Positions 1 to 9,771 are shown, numbered from the stretch's first letter. The stretch is 64,000 nt of DNA from CAWBRT01 sp963814745 (GCA_963814745.1 CAWFEA010000029.1:124001-188000); one strand, 5' to 3'. The notes: a model not told the origin generated them from the sequence alone. A program made the numbers and translations.

Positions 1-1
1 C

Positions 2-379
2 GAGGTCAAGCGGCGCATCATGCTTGGCACCTACGCGCTCAGCGCCGGTTACTACGATGCTTATTACCTCAAGGCGCAGCGGGTGCGCACCCTGCTGGCG
101 CGCGACTTCCAGCAGGCCTTCACCCGGGTCGACGCCATTCTGACTCCGGTCACACCGACACCGGCGTTCAAACTCGGCGAAAAAACCGAAGACCCTGTCG
201 AAATGTATCTGAGCGACATTTTTACCGTCACCGCCAACCTGGTCGGCGTGCCGGGGATGTCCGTGCCTTGCGGCAACACCCGTGAAGGCCTGCCCATCGG
301 AGTGCAGATCATGGCCAAACACTTCGACGAGAGCACCATGATCCGCATTGCCCACGGCATCGAAGAGGCGCGAGGCTAA
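2..379 (+). CDS. gatA: GatA C-terminal part (amidotransferase subunit A), 5' end outside window
   Basis: The open frame enters from the left edge and ends at TAA 377-379, giving about 125 residues. It reads as the C-terminal end of the amidase-signature subunit of the Asp-tRNA(Asn)/Glu-tRNA(Gln) amidotransferase: a stretch like LGTYALSAGYYDAYYLKAQ, then DAILTPVTPTPAF, then LVGVPGMSVPCG and GLPIGVQI, all typical of GatA. The enzyme releases ammonia from glutamine for transamidation of mischarged tRNA in the cytoplasm. The catalytic Ser-Ser-Lys part lies outside the window. A general amidase cannot be excluded, but the wording of the motifs favours GatA. Confidence 0.9.
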   Translation, partial: EVKRRIMLGTYALSAGYYDAYYLKAQRVRTLLARDFQQAFTRVDAILTPVTPTPAFKLGEKTEDPVEMYLSDIFTVTANLVGVPGMSVPCGNTREGLPIGVQIMAKHFDESTMIRIAHGIEEARG

Positions 380-455
380 CCTTGGCTCCGAGGTCCGAGG
401 TACATCTGGCAAGGCCCTAGAGTAGGGGCCCCGGTAGGCTTGATCGGAGGCTGAC

Positions 456-1340
456 TTGAACCGAATCGTTGCCGTTCTCCTTTTCCTCCTTTCCTTCGGC
501 GCCGTTTCGGCTGCCGCCGAGCTGCCGTGCCCATCTCTTGGTTCAGACGAAGAGAAAGTTACGTTCGCCGATTACGTCATTCGAACAGTTCGATCCGAAG
601 ATTTTGAAGGCTGTTTCGAAGTTCGCAAGTCCGGAATTCTCGTCCACAGTGAGACAGGCGCCACGAAGTATCATATCGGCAACAACATCAATGGCAAGAA
701 CCTGAAGGGATTTCCACCAATTCCGGAGATAAAGGTTGGAACCGACATCACAGGAAATGGGATACCAAACCTCATCGTTTCTGCTTGGTCTGGTGGTGCC
801 CACTGCTGTTTCAGCTTTATCGTTCTTGAACTTGGCAAGACCTTCAAGATCGCTTCTCGGATTGACGCCGGAGACTCCGGTTTAGCCCACTTTGAAGACA
901 TAAATCATGACGGCAAGTACGTGTTTATCAGCAACGATTGGATATTCGCATACTGGCGCACAAGCTTTGCGTCATCACCTGCCCCGAGAGTGATTCTCCG
1001 CCCGAAAAGGTATGGCAACGGCGATCTCCGTTACGAGTTGGCGTTGGACCTCATGAGGAAACCTGCAACCGACGAGCAGTTTAAATCGGCGGTGGAGGAT
1101 GTTCGTGCAGATGATGAGTGGAGTTCTGGAGTGCCTCCTCAGCTTTGGAAGGAAATGCTTAACTTCATCTACACGGGTAATCCGAATCTCGCTTGGAGAC
1201 TGCTGGACCAAAGTTGGCCTAAGGAGAAACCGGGCAAAGGTGGATTCCTGGGCGCCTTTTGCGACCGTCTGAAATACAGCCACTATTGGTACGGTGGCAT
1301 CTCGCAACTGCTTAAGGGTGCTCCACCAGATTGTTTCTAA
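456..1340 (+). CDS. secreted protein with GGAHCC motif, function unknown
   Basis: This 294-residue protein starts with TTG at 456, chosen because GGAGG lies at 446-450 and a signal peptide follows directly (hydrophobic run VAVLLFLLSFGAVSA, then AAELPCP). The middle carries D-ITGNGIPNLIVSAW-SGGAHCCFSF, similar to the D-x-N-G-D-G-type calcium-binding or FG-GAP-like loops seen in many uncharacterised exported proteins with a GGAHCC signature, and a second loop DINHDGKYVF. It is likely exported to the periplasm. Its stop overlaps by a few bases the stop of the convergent pdxA-like gene. I do not know its function. Confidence 0.75.
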   Translation: MNRIVAVLLFLLSFGAVSAAAELPCPSLGSDEEKVTFADYVIRTVRSEDFEGCFEVRKSGILVHSETGATKYHIGNNINGKNLKGFPPIPEIKVGTDITGNGIPNLIVSAWSGGAHCCFSFIVLELGKTFKIASRIDAGDSGLAHFEDINHDGKYVFISNDWIFAYWRTSFASSPAPRVILRPKRYGNGDLRYELALDLMRKPATDEQFKSAVEDVRADDEWSSGVPPQLWKEMLNFIYTGNPNLAWRLLDQSWPKEKPGKGGFLGAFCDRLKYSHYWYGGISQLLKGAPPDCF

Positions 1341-2376
1341 GCTTTCTTCTCGGCAGGGCGACTGCCGGCCAGCCGCGCCGCCAGCAGCAGCGCGTTCTCC
1401 AGCGCTCCCGGCTTGGCGACGCCTTTGCCGACGATGTCGAACGCGGTCCCGTGCGCCGGCGTGGTGAAGACCGTTACCAGTCCGGCGGTGATCGTCACTC
1501 CGCGGTGAAAGCCGTGCAACTTGGTGGCGATCTGGCCCTGGTCGTGGTACATGGAAACCACGCTGTCGAACTCGCCGGCGAACGCCCGTAGGAAGATGGT
1601 GTCGGGTGGATAGGGACCGGTGCAGTTGATCCCTTTGCCCGCCATCTCCTCGACCACCGGGCGGATCAATTCGATCTCCTCGCGGCCGAACAGGCCATGG
1701 TCGCCGCCGTGCGGATTGAGCGCGTTGACAGCGATGCGGGGGTTCTCGATGCCGGCGCGGCGCATCATCGTATCGGCCAGGGTGATGGCTTCGCGGATGC
1801 GTTGCGGCGTGATCTGGTCGAGCGCTTCGCGCAGGGCGACGTGTCCGGTCACGCGCGACATCCACTGCCCGTCAAGCACGTTCATTTCGCTGAAGTAGCC
1901 TTGGTGGCCGAGCAGGTGGGCGAACATCTTGTGTTCGTCCGGGAAGCGCCAGCCGCCATCGAACATCGCCCGCTTGTTCAGCGGAGCGAAGGTGATGGCG
2001 TCAACCTCGCCGCGCTTCGACATCTCGATGGCATAGGCCAGCGTATCGCCGGTGAGCTTGCCCGATTCCGCGGAAATCTTTCCCCTCTCGAACCTCGCGG
2101 GATCGATGTTGCCAAGATCGACCACCGGCACCGCGCCGGATGACCAGTCGATCGCCGTCGGCGGAACCTTCAGCCAGCGCGGCTCGACGCCGGCGTCGCG
2201 CATCCCGACTCCAGCACGCGCGTGTCGCCGACCACCACCAGCCGTGCGACCTCGTCCAGGCGCTTGCCATCGAGTACCTTGGCGACCAGTTCCGGCCCTA
2301 TGCCGGTGCAATCTCCCATCAGCAGCGCAATGCGCGGGCGGGGGTCGTTAACCCAGCGGGATGATGGACTTTCCAT
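1337..2376 (-). pseudogene. pdxA: PdxA-family dehydrogenase, one frameshift
   Basis: Two frames together give a full PdxA-family protein (4-hydroxythreonine-4-phosphate or 4-phospho-D-threonate dehydrogenase). The N-terminal frame starts at ATG 2376 with AGGAG about 10 bases upstream and contains PRIALLMGDCTGIGPELVAK. The second frame carries the rest, including PLNKRAMFDGG, the NPHGGDHGLFG metal-binding region and SMYHDQGQ. The switch lies at the run CCC 2204-2206 (GGG on the coding strand), where one more G would restore TCG GGG ATG CGC GAC. The gene is therefore either a recent pseudogene or a consensus error. The neighbouring dctA-like transporter on the same strand suggests use in carboxylate catabolism rather than vitamin B6 synthesis, but this is inference. 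Confidence 0.85.
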
Positions 2377-2494
2377 ATTTGAGTCTCCTGAACTTTTCGT
2401 CTTTCAAGTAACTTAAATCCGGAGGCGTCATATTTCGCGCGGCGAAGCGGAGGCCAAACAACGCGCGTGGGCCAGCCGCAGGCTTGGCGCTCTG

Positions 2495-3823
2495 CTAGCT
2501 TTTAGTCCCCGCCGATACCGCCACCTGCGCGAGGGTTCCGGCGTCAAGATTCTCCCGGTACGTCTTCCACGCCACCGCATCGAATTCTCCCTCCCACTTG
2601 GCGACCACGACCGAAGCGACTGCATTGGCAACCGTGTTGACGATGGAGCGACCCTGAGACATGAATCGGTCAACGCCCAGCAGCAGGGCCAGCCCTTCGG
2701 CGGGCAAGCCGCTGGCGACCACGGTGGCGGCCAGCGCGGCGAAAGCGCCTCCGGTAACGCCGGCCGCACCCTTCGAGGTGAACAGCATCAGGATGAACAT
2801 GGTGATCTGCTGGCGAAGATCCAGGTGGATACCATAGACCTGAGCAATGAACAGGCAACTCATGGGCAAGGTAATTGCTACCCCGTCCAGGTTAAACGAG
2901 TAGCCCGTGGGGATGACGAGCCCGAGGGTGGTCCGCGATATCCCCGAAGCCTGCAACTTCTGCATCATGCCTGGAATGGCCGTTTCCGAAGACGAGGTGG
3001 CGATCACCACCAGCAGCTCTTGCTTGAGGCGTCCCATGATATCGAGCAGGCGGACACCACAGAGCCTGCATACCACGCCGAAGACGACAAACATAAGGGA
3101 GGCCAGCGTAAGCCATGCGGTTCCTACGAACATGCCCAGAGCGTAAAGCGTGCGAACCCCGAAGCGGCCGACCGTGAATCCAAGCGCGCCGAAGGCGCCA
3201 ATGGGAGCGGTCATCACGATGATGTTGACCACTCCGAAGACGAGGCTGATGCACCGCTCCATTCCGCGGCGAATCGCAACGCCCGCTTCGCCGAGCCGTA
3301 CCGTGGCCGCCCCAACCATCAGCGCGATGACGAGCACCTGCAGCACATTGTCGTGTACGAAGGCGCCGAACAGGTTCTCGGGAACCATCGCGAACAGGAA
3401 CTGGGACAACGATTGAGCATGGGCAGTTGCATAATGGGCGGCCGAGGCCGCCTGCGTTGCCGAGGGCCGCTGGACGGCTGCGCCAAAGTTGACCACATTA
3501 CCGACGATTGCGCCCATCAAGAGCGCGAAGGTGGTGATGATCTCGAAGTAAATCAGCGCCTTCAGTCCGATTCGCCCAACCTTGCGCATGTCGCCAACCT
3601 GCGCTACCCCGGTGGCGACCACGAGAAAAATCAGCGGAGTGATGCTCAGCTTGATGAGCGCGATGAAACCGTCGGCCAGGGGCTTGACGGCAATGCCGGC
3701 CTGCGGCCAGATGCCGCCCATGGCCGCTCCGGCGGCGGCCGCGACCAGAACCTGAACATACCCTCTGCGCCATAACGGCTTGGAGGCATGGACTGAGTGG
3801 GAAGAGCGCGAGTTTAAATCCAT
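2495..3823 (-). CDS. dctA: C4-dicarboxylate:cation symporter (DctA-like)
   Basis: This 442-residue membrane protein belongs to the dicarboxylate/amino acid:cation symporter (DAACS) family. Seen directly are the family motifs SSSETAIPGMM, IPTGYSFNLDG and SKGAAGVTGG; the last is typical of DctA rather than of glutamate carriers. Multiple hydrophobic segments fit an inner-membrane protein. The frame is open further upstream, but ATG 3823 is preferred because the protein from there has the family's usual length and begins with a short polar N-terminus; the ribosome site (AGGCGGA) is weak. It lies upstream of the pdxA-like gene on the same strand with a gap of about 120 bp, so co-transcription is plausible. 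Substrate (succinate, fumarate, malate or another anion) is inferred from family only. Confidence 0.85.
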   Translation of the reverse strand: MDLNSRSSHSVHASKPLWRRGYVQVLVAAAAGAAMGGIWPQAGIAVKPLADGFIALIKLSITPLIFLVVATGVAQVGDMRKVGRIGLKALIYFEIITTFALLMGAIVGNVVNFGAAVQRPSATQAASAAHYATAHAQSLSQFLFAMVPENLFGAFVHDNVLQVLVIALMVGAATVRLGEAGVAIRRGMERCISLVFGVVNIIVMTAPIGAFGALGFTVGRFGVRTLYALGMFVGTAWLTLASLMFVVFGVVCRLCGVRLLDIMGRLKQELLVVIATSSSETAIPGMMQKLQASGISRTTLGLVIPTGYSFNLDGVAITLPMSCLFIAQVYGIHLDLRQQITMFILMLFTSKGAAGVTGGAFAALAATVVASGLPAEGLALLLGVDRFMSQGRSIVNTVANAVASVVVAKWEGEFDAVAWKTYRENLDAGTLAQVAVSAGTKS

Positions 3824-4039
3824 TGAGCGTCCGCCTGATGTTGAACAATAATCGGGGTTAATCGAGTTATAAACGAAAGTGTTGATTCGGGCAATCTGCA
3901 TCTGCGAACCGCACTGCGGCCATTCCACCACAGTTGGCGTAGATGGCTCGCGCGTAAGACGAAGCTCCAACAACAAGCAGGACCAGTCTTAGCGACTGGC
4001 CCGGCTTTTTTCCCGCGCCTCGCAGCTTTCGAAAGGCTG

Positions 4040-4705
4040 CTACTCCTCTTCTTCCGAGGAGCCGGGAGCAACATCGGCCGCGTGGCCGCGGACGACGAAA
4101 CTGGATGGCTCGCCGCGCTTGGGATGGAAAGTCACGCGCGCCGGATTCTTCTCCCAAGTTGGAGCCGCGCAATCCGAGTCAGGCTCCTCGCCCTGGGAGG
4201 CGGCGCCGATCTCCTGCCGCAGCACCGGCTTTTTGCGTCCCAACTGGACGACAACCGTATAGACTTTCTCCCCGTTATCGGACACGCCACAGTAAGCGGA
4301 ATAATCGCGGAACCAGCTTGCCTGGGAATAAAAAGGGTCAAAAAGAGGCAAACTGAGCTGCGTGATGCGGGCGGTGATGCGGTCGACCATGAGCCAGCCG
4401 CCGCGCTGCCACACCCAGCGCGGCATCTTTCCCTGCTCTCCGGGCAGGTTGTCGTTGACCCGGAAGGCGCGCCGCACGACAAAGAGGCGGTCGGTCACGC
4501 TGTGAAGTTCGCCGGTGGTAAACTCCTTCGGGTTGCCATCCACCAGCAGGGCGCGCACGTTCATGGGGACCGTGTGATCTTCCCCGGGCCCTATGAAGAG
4601 CTTGACGGGAAGCACTTTGCCGAAGCTGACGACATGCGGCTTGGCGGCCAAGGCCGTACCGGCCAGCGAAGCTATAATCACAAGCAAGCAGAGTCTGGAG
4701 CGCAT
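4040..4705 (-). CDS. secreted protein of unknown function
   Basis: The 221-residue product begins with a clear signal peptide (RSRLCLLVIIASLAGTALA followed by AKP). The mature part is rich in beta-type sequence, with aromatic stretches (WVWQRGGWLMVDR, SQASWFRDYSAYC), and ends in an acidic tail SSEEEE. I recognise no domain. The gene is divergent from the HD-GYP regulator at 4818, sharing an intergenic region of 112 bp. It is separated from the dctA-like gene by about 216 bp in which I see no gene. Export is well supported by the N-terminus; function is not known. Confidence 0.7.
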   Translation of the reverse strand: MRSRLCLLVIIASLAGTALAAKPHVVSFGKVLPVKLFIGPGEDHTVPMNVRALLVDGNPKEFTTGELHSVTDRLFVVRRAFRVNDNLPGEQGKMPRWVWQRGGWLMVDRITARITQLSLPLFDPFYSQASWFRDYSAYCGVSDNGEKVYTVVVQLGRKKPVLRQEIGAASQGEEPDSDCAAPTWEKNPARVTFHPKRGEPSSFVVRGHAADVAPGSSEEEE

Positions 4706-4817
4706 GCGTTCAGCCTACTGCGGGCACCCCCGGATGAGCAAGACCGAAGCGCCGATGGCGCGGAAAGAGTGCCGCCACATACAACCATCGCAGGCACAAA
4801 AGACTCATAATTACAAC

Positions 4818-5801
4818 ATGGCCGACGCAGTCGCTCGCAGGCGTTTAGCGCGCATCCTCGTGGTGGATGACAACCAACACAACACGTTGTTGATGAAGGA
4901 GTTGCTTACGCGGCGCGGCTACGACGTGGTCACCGCCAATAACGCCGGCGAGGCGGAAACCGAGATGCGGGAGCATCCGCCGGACTTGGTCCTGTTGGAC
5001 GTCATCATGCCGGACAGATCCGGCTATGAGCTTTGCCGGGAGTGGAAAGAGAATCATGCTACGCGTTTGATCCCGGTGGTGATGATTACCGGGCTGAGCG
5101 ACCGCGAAGACAAGATCCGCGGCATCGAAGCTGGGGCGGACGACTTCCTGAATAAGCCGGTTTTTCCTGAAGAGTTGTTTGCGCGCGTCCAATCCTTGCT
5201 GAAATTGAAGGATTATACGGACGAGCTCGATAATGTTGAGGCGGTGCTCTGTAGCTTGGGGCTGAGCGTGGAATCGCGTGATCCCTATACCGAGGGGCAT
5301 TGTGAACGGCTGGCTCGTTACGCCAGTCAGCTTGGCGAACATCTTAAACTCGATTGGGATTCCCAAGTTGCGCTGAAGCGCGGAGGTTATTTGCACGACC
5401 TGGGAAAAATCGCGATTCCGGACGAGATTCTCAAGAAAGGCACGAACCTGAGCGTCGAGGAGTGGCGAATTATGAAGCGCCACCCCCAGATCGGCGAGAA
5501 CATCTGCAAACCGCTGCGCTCGTTGCGCATGGTGTTGCCCATCATTCGCCATCATCACGAGCACTGGGACGGCACCGGCTATCCCGACAGGCTTAGCGGG
5601 GAAGACATTCCCCTGCTGGCGCGGGTCCTGCAGGTGGTGGATGTATATGATGCGCTGCGCACGGCGCGTCCTTACAAGCCCGCCCATAAGCACGAAGAGG
5701 CCGAGCGAATCATGATGCAAGAGGCGGAACGCGGTTTGTGGGATCCGCGAATCGTGAAGGAATTTTTCGCCATGCCCAACTTGAGTGAAGAAGCCGCGTG
5801 A
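4818..5801 (+). CDS. response regulator with HD-GYP c-di-GMP phosphodiesterase output domain
   Basis: The 327-residue protein has an N-terminal receiver domain (acidic pair in ILVVDDNQ, phosphoacceptor D61 in LVLLDVIMPD, conserved K113 in NKPV) and a C-terminal HD-GYP domain (H193-D194 in YLHDLGKIAIPD, then HHHEHWDGTGYP around 244-256 and VDVYDALRTARPY). This is the RpfG layout: phosphorylation of the receiver controls hydrolysis of cyclic di-GMP in the cytoplasm. All expected metal-site residues seem present, so it is probably active. The frame is open upstream to 4593, but ATG 4818 is chosen because the receiver begins a few residues later. No Shine-Dalgarno sequence is obvious. No histidine kinase is adjacent. 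Confidence 0.92.
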   Translation: MADAVARRRLARILVVDDNQHNTLLMKELLTRRGYDVVTANNAGEAETEMREHPPDLVLLDVIMPDRSGYELCREWKENHATRLIPVVMITGLSDREDKIRGIEAGADDFLNKPVFPEELFARVQSLLKLKDYTDELDNVEAVLCSLGLSVESRDPYTEGHCERLARYASQLGEHLKLDWDSQVALKRGGYLHDLGKIAIPDEILKKGTNLSVEEWRIMKRHPQIGENICKPLRSLRMVLPIIRHHHEHWDGTGYPDRLSGEDIPLLARVLQVVDVYDALRTARPYKPAHKHEEAERIMMQEAERGLWDPRIVKEFFAMPNLSEEAA

Positions 5802-5854
5802 ATAAACCCTCCCGCAAACCGTTTGGAACTATAATCTCCTGTTGAAGCACCTGA

Positions 5855-6647
5855 ATGACAAATTTTGACTACAGCATCGTCATCCCTGCCTACAATGAGA
5901 GTGCCCGCATTCTCCCGACGCTTGACCGCGTAACCGCCTATATCCGGCAGCAAGGCTGGGCGGCCGAGATCGTGGTGGTCAATGACGGATCGCGCGACCA
6001 AACCGCCGAACTCGTTCGCGATTATGCCGGCGGCAGCACCACCATCCGCCTCGTGGAAAATCCCGCGAACCGTGGCAAAGGCTATTCGGTGCGCAATGGG
6101 GTTCTGCACGCCAGGGGCGCGGTGGTACTGTTTTCCGATGCCGATCTCTCCTCGCCGATTGAAGAAGCTTCGAAACTGTTCGAACTCGATTCGCCGGGGA
6201 AGCGACATCGCGATCGGCTCGCGTTGGATAAAGGCGGAGCTGCAAACCACGCGCCAGCCGATTCTTCGGCAGATTATGGGCAGGGTTTTCAATTTGGTTC
6301 CGCGGTTCGTGCTCGGGCTCAAATTCAAGGACACGCAATGCGGGTTTAAGGCCTTTAAGCAGCAGGTCGCCAGGGATATCTTTGGCAGACAAACCATTCA
6401 GCGCTGGGGATTCGATCCTGAAATCCTGTTTCTGGCGAGGCTGCGAGGTTACACTACGGAAGAGGTTCCCGTCGCCTGGGCGCACGACGAGCGCTCGAAA
6501 ATCAACCCGGTCTGCGATGGCATGAGCATGCTGCTGGACATGTTCAAGATTCGCTGGAATAGCATTGCGGGTAAGTACGACTCCTCTCCGCAGGCCACGT
6601 TTTCACCAGCCGCCGAGGAAGTTCCGGCCGGGCATCCCAGGGCGTAG
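5855..6647 (+). pseudogene. family 2 glycosyltransferase (dolichyl-phosphate glucosyltransferase-like), one frameshift
   Basis: The N-terminal frame from ATG 5855 shows the GT-A fold start YSIVIPAYNESARI, the EIVVVNDGSRD loop, NRGKGYSVRNG and the LFSDADLSSP metal-binding motif. The rest continues in the next frame (GSDIAIGSRW, then FKDTQCGFKAF, RWGFDPEILFLA and EVPVAWAHDERSKI), which matches membrane-associated GT2 enzymes that transfer a sugar to a polyprenyl phosphate. The switch falls at GGGG 6196-6199; three Gs instead of four would give CCG GGA AGC GAC and one continuous protein of about 264 residues. This is either a recent frameshift or a sequencing error. No membrane segments typical of the longer GtrB type were seen. 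Confidence 0.85.
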
Positions 6648-6700
6648 AACCCCCTGCAAAAGCACGCACAAAATCCAACCGAATTACTTTCTGCGGAACC

Positions 6701-6955
6701 TCAGGCAGTGGCCCGTTCGGCATCTTCATCCCGCCGCCGAGGAACGACCCTTATGGTGTGCGTGGAGTCCACGGCGATGGTAAACTTGCTGGCACAACTG
6801 GAGCAGAGCCAATAATGTTCAGTGCGGGTGCGCTTCTTACCATGATTGCCGTGGCCAGCGGAGGTCAATCCTTCTCGTGGAATGACGAATACTTTGCCTT
6901 CGCCAAAGTAGAGGAACTCGTTCGGGCAGAAAGGGTTAGCGCACTTTGACAGCAT
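6701..6955 (-). CDS. small Cys-rich (zinc-ribbon-like) protein
   Basis: The 84-residue product begins MLSKCANPFCPNEFLYFGEGK and has a second Cys pair in LCSSCASKF, a four-cysteine arrangement that suggests a zinc ribbon. A strong ribosome site (GGAGGAG, positions 6965-6972 on the complement) precedes ATG 6955. Proteins of this appearance recur in acidobacterial genomes as far as I recall, which is one reason for the taxonomic guess. A basic C-terminal tail (RVVPRRRDED) follows. Function is unknown; nucleic-acid binding is possible. Confidence 0.8.
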   Translation of the reverse strand: MLSKCANPFCPNEFLYFGEGKVFVIPREGLTSAGHGNHGKKRTRTEHYWLCSSCASKFTIAVDSTHTIRVVPRRRDEDAERATA

Positions 6956-7427
6956 TAGATTTCAACTCCTCCCTACTAAGAATGTGTCTTTCTGCCGGCT
7001 GCTATCTGGGTAGTTATTGAACAATAGGATGCCGACTTTCGTTCTTGAAAGCGACCCTCTGCGACAAAATCGAGAGCACATACTCGCGATAAATCCCTAA
7101 AGCAGCCGAACTCCGAGTGCAGCTCTGTGGCGGGATTTCCCAGCTCGCTTCCCCACGTGCAGCGCAGCTCGGGAGGACTCCACCTTCAGCTTTCGCAACA
7201 CACTCGCTTACTTCCTTACAAAACATTTTACCGCAGCATCTCCGCGCCTAAGCGTTAAATCCGAGTGAATATTTGGTAATACCTTCGGGCACGAAAGGCG
7301 CAAAAGATCGTTTCCCTATTCCAAATGGAAGTGTCATCCCCAGCGCGGCCGGAGGGGCGAGAGAGATTCTGTGCGCACTGCGGAGAGTGTGTCCGCAATC
7401 TATGTAACCGAGCCAGCGTCCCGGGAG
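6956..7427. other. intergenic stretch without recognisable gene
   Basis: I see no coding region with family similarity on either strand. A 70-codon minus-strand frame at 7014-7226 lacks a ribosome site and known motifs. Near 7379-7397 a short inverted repeat (TGCGGA and TCCGCA, 7-base loop) lies just past the moxR stop and might aid transcript ending, but there is no T-run. Confidence 0.5.
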
Positions 7428-8387
7428 CTAAATCGGTACCGGAACGCTATCGATTAGGTCGCGGAGAATGTGTTCAGCCTGTTCGGAGCGCTTGATGGAC
7501 AGGGCCGTGCGGTTGCTGAGCACGACTCGATGAGCGAAGGCGGGAATCGCCAGCCGCTTGAAATCGTCAGGTTTGCAGAAGGTGCGGCCCTCAAGGTAAG
7601 CCATGGCCTGCGCCGCATGGTAAAGCATGAGCGAGCCGCGCGGGGAGACGGCCAGCGCCAGTTGCTCGCTCTCACGGGTGCGCTGCACGATGCGCAACAC
7701 GTAGTCCAGCAGGGAATCATCGACCTGCACCAGGCGCACTTCCTCTTGCAGCGCCATAATGTCGTCGGCTTTCAACACCGGCTTCAACTCGTCGAGACGA
7801 ACGGCGCCGGCCAGGCCGCGCAGAATTTCACGCTCTCCTTCGGCTTCGGGGTAGGTCATGCGCACCCGCAGCATGAAGCGATCCATCTGCGACTCGGGAA
7901 GCGGATAAGTGCCGTGATGCTCGACAGGGTTCTGGGTAGCGATCACCAGAAAAGGCTTCGGCAGCGGATGCGAGTGGCCATCCACCGTTACCTGGCGCTC
8001 GTTCATCGCCTCCAGCAGCGCGGATTGCGTCTTGGGAGTGGTGCGGTTGATCTCGTCGGCCAGCAGGATGTTGGTAAAAATCGGCCCCGGCTTGAACTCG
8101 AACTTCTGCTCGACGGACGAGTAGATGGAGATGCCCAGGACATCGCTGGGCAGCATGTCGCTGGTGAACTGGATGCGTTGGAAATCGCAGTCGATGGCAC
8201 AGGCCAGGGCATGAGCCAGGGTGGTTTTGCCGACACCGGGCACGCCTTCCAGCAGCAGGTGCCCGCGCGCCAGAATGGAGACGAGGGCGAGCCGGACAAC
8301 ATCATCCTTGCCGCGAATAATCAGGCGGAGCGCATTTTCCAGTTGCGCCGCCGTCGCAGCCATGGTTCGTGAAATCGTAGAAGACAT
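7428..8387 (-). CDS. MoxR-type AAA+ ATPase
   Basis: The 319-residue protein shows Walker A GVPGVGKTT (about residues 48-56), Walker B ILLADEINRT (D111, E112), the AAA_3 stretch ALLEAMNERQVTVDG and sensor region LVIATQNPVEHHGTYPLPESQMDRF, followed by the C-terminal lid domain. MoxR ATPases act as chaperones that insert cofactors or activate partner proteins, often together with VWA-domain and DUF58 proteins. No such partner is encoded beside it here, so its client is unknown. It lies downstream of the carboxypeptidase-regulatory-like gene on the same strand, about 137 bp apart, so it may be an independent unit. Confidence 0.92.
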   Translation of the reverse strand: MSSTISRTMAATAAQLENALRLIIRGKDDVVRLALVSILARGHLLLEGVPGVGKTTLAHALACAIDCDFQRIQFTSDMLPSDVLGISIYSSVEQKFEFKPGPIFTNILLADEINRTTPKTQSALLEAMNERQVTVDGHSHPLPKPFLVIATQNPVEHHGTYPLPESQMDRFMLRVRMTYPEAEGEREILRGLAGAVRLDELKPVLKADDIMALQEEVRLVQVDDSLLDYVLRIVQRTRESEQLALAVSPRGSLMLYHAAQAMAYLEGRTFCKPDDFKRLAIPAFAHRVVLSNRTALSIKRSEQAEHILRDLIDSVPVPI

Positions 8388-8523
8388 TCCGCTATACGTA
8401 TTCTACTGGATGCGGCACTCGATAGTGAATGGAAATCGCAGCCGTTCCGAGGTTACCGTCGTGCCATCGCTTTACGCACTCCGGCGAGTGAACGGAAAGC
8501 GAAGCAGGCCGATGTGCCCGCTT

Positions 8524-9771
8524 TCATACGTGGTTTCGGCTGACTCTGGCGAGCGCGCGCTTGAGGGTCTGGTCGAGCGCATTCTTCTGCTTCTCGTAGT
8601 CTTCCTCAGAGAGGATCCCCTGCTGTCGCTCGATCTCGAGCTGGAAGAGTTCGTTCTTGATGGCTTCGAGCAGGGCTTGGCCGTCAGCGGCCACGCTCGA
8701 GGTTGTCGGCGCGGGCGTTTCCGGCGCGGTTTCGGCGGCGGCTTCCGGCTTAGGCGCACGACTAACCGAGATGTAGGCTCCGCCGGCAAGCACCACGGCC
8801 AAGGCTCCAAGAATCAACCAGCGATACCTGGCCAGCGCGTCGGGCGCGTCGATCGGCGGGCCGAGTCCGCCGCCCGGACGGCTGTCGCGAGCGTTCGGAG
8901 CGGCCGCTTGTGCCGTCTCCTCAGGACTCTGTGGGAAACTGCCTGTCCCGGAGATGCGGAACGACAAATCCTGTCCCGGCTTGACGTTGCTTGCAACCTG
9001 CACATTGCCATCGGCCTGATCGTCCATGTGCTGGAACAGGGCCGCGTTCTTCGGTTTGAAGCTAATGCTCGCGGGAAGAACGAGGACCACATGCTTCCAC
9101 GAGTGCAGCAGGGCGGGCGCGAAACTCGCCTCGCCGTTGTAAGGCAGTTCGTAGGCGAGCTGAAAGCGTGTCTCGCCGGGCTTGAGCGCATAAGGTATCG
9201 AGTAGTGGCCCTTTTGCGCGAGCGGCTGCGGAGAAATCGTGATTGGCTGACCATTCGGGCCTTGGGCGTCGGCGCCGCCGAGCTGCGCCCCCGGAGGCAT
9301 CGCCACTTCAAATCCATGGTCCGCAGTCATAGTCATCGGCGGCGAGGAGACGTTATTGACCGCAAGCAGTTCCACAACCTGAAGGGTCGAGCCTTGCGCT
9401 TGAACCCGTATCACGTCCGCCGTGCCCTCTATGCCCTCGACCTTCTTGGCGGCGTCATAGACGTCTAGGCTGACGTTGCTGGTTCCGGGAGGCGCCATGC
9501 GGAAATAGTTCACGCCGTCGCGCGTCGCCCGCACCAGTCGCGGGCCTTCTGCAGCGCCTGCCTGGAGAGAAAACCTTCCCTGCTGGTCCGTCTTGGCCTT
9601 GACTAGCTCGGCCATTCCTTGCATGGGATCGACGAGCACCACTTCGACGCCAGCCGCCGGCTTGCCATTGGTGCCATTGGTGACCACTCCGGTGATGGCC
9701 TGGGCGAACGCGCCAGCCGCTAAGCCCACGAGCGAAAAAATCACCAGTGAGAGCCTATGAAAACGCTTCAT
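8524..9771 (-). CDS. exported carboxypeptidase-regulatory-like protein with C-terminal membrane anchor
   Basis: This 415-residue protein has a signal peptide (LVIFSLVGLAAGAFAQ), then a beta-sandwich start AITGVVTNGTNGKPAAGVEVVLVD with QGRFSLQA, which matches carboxypeptidase-regulatory-like (CarboxypepD_reg) domains. A long beta-rich middle is followed by a transmembrane helix at about residues 317-338 (WLILGALAVVLAGGAYI), an Ala/Pro-rich linker and a coiled C-terminal segment (LFQLEIERQQGILSEEDYEKQKNALD) like the short oligomerisation-type tails of membrane proteins. Its start overlaps the stop of the ccmI-like gene by four bases (ATGA), so it belongs to the ccm operon. Its role there is not known to me; a cell-envelope function is inferred. 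Confidence 0.8.
   Translation of the reverse strand: MKRFHRLSLVIFSLVGLAAGAFAQAITGVVTNGTNGKPAAGVEVVLVDPMQGMAELVKAKTDQQGRFSLQAGAAEGPRLVRATRDGVNYFRMAPPGTSNVSLDVYDAAKKVEGIEGTADVIRVQAQGSTLQVVELLAVNNVSSPPMTMTADHGFEVAMPPGAQLGGADAQGPNGQPITISPQPLAQKGHYSIPYALKPGETRFQLAYELPYNGEASFAPALLHSWKHVVLVLPASISFKPKNAALFQHMDDQADGNVQVASNVKPGQDLSFRISGTGSFPQSPEETAQAAAPNARDSRPGGGLGPPIDAPDALARYRWLILGALAVVLAGGAYISVSRAPKPEAAAETAPETPAPTTSSVAADGQALLEAIKNELFQLEIERQQGILSEEDYEKQKNALDQTLKRALARVSRNHV

Noticed and set aside
2825..3775. 316-codon plus-strand frame opposite dctA
   Set aside because: No ribosome site or family similarity; antisense to a clear transporter.
7014..7226. 70-codon minus-strand frame
   Set aside because: No ribosome site, no motif, atypical composition.
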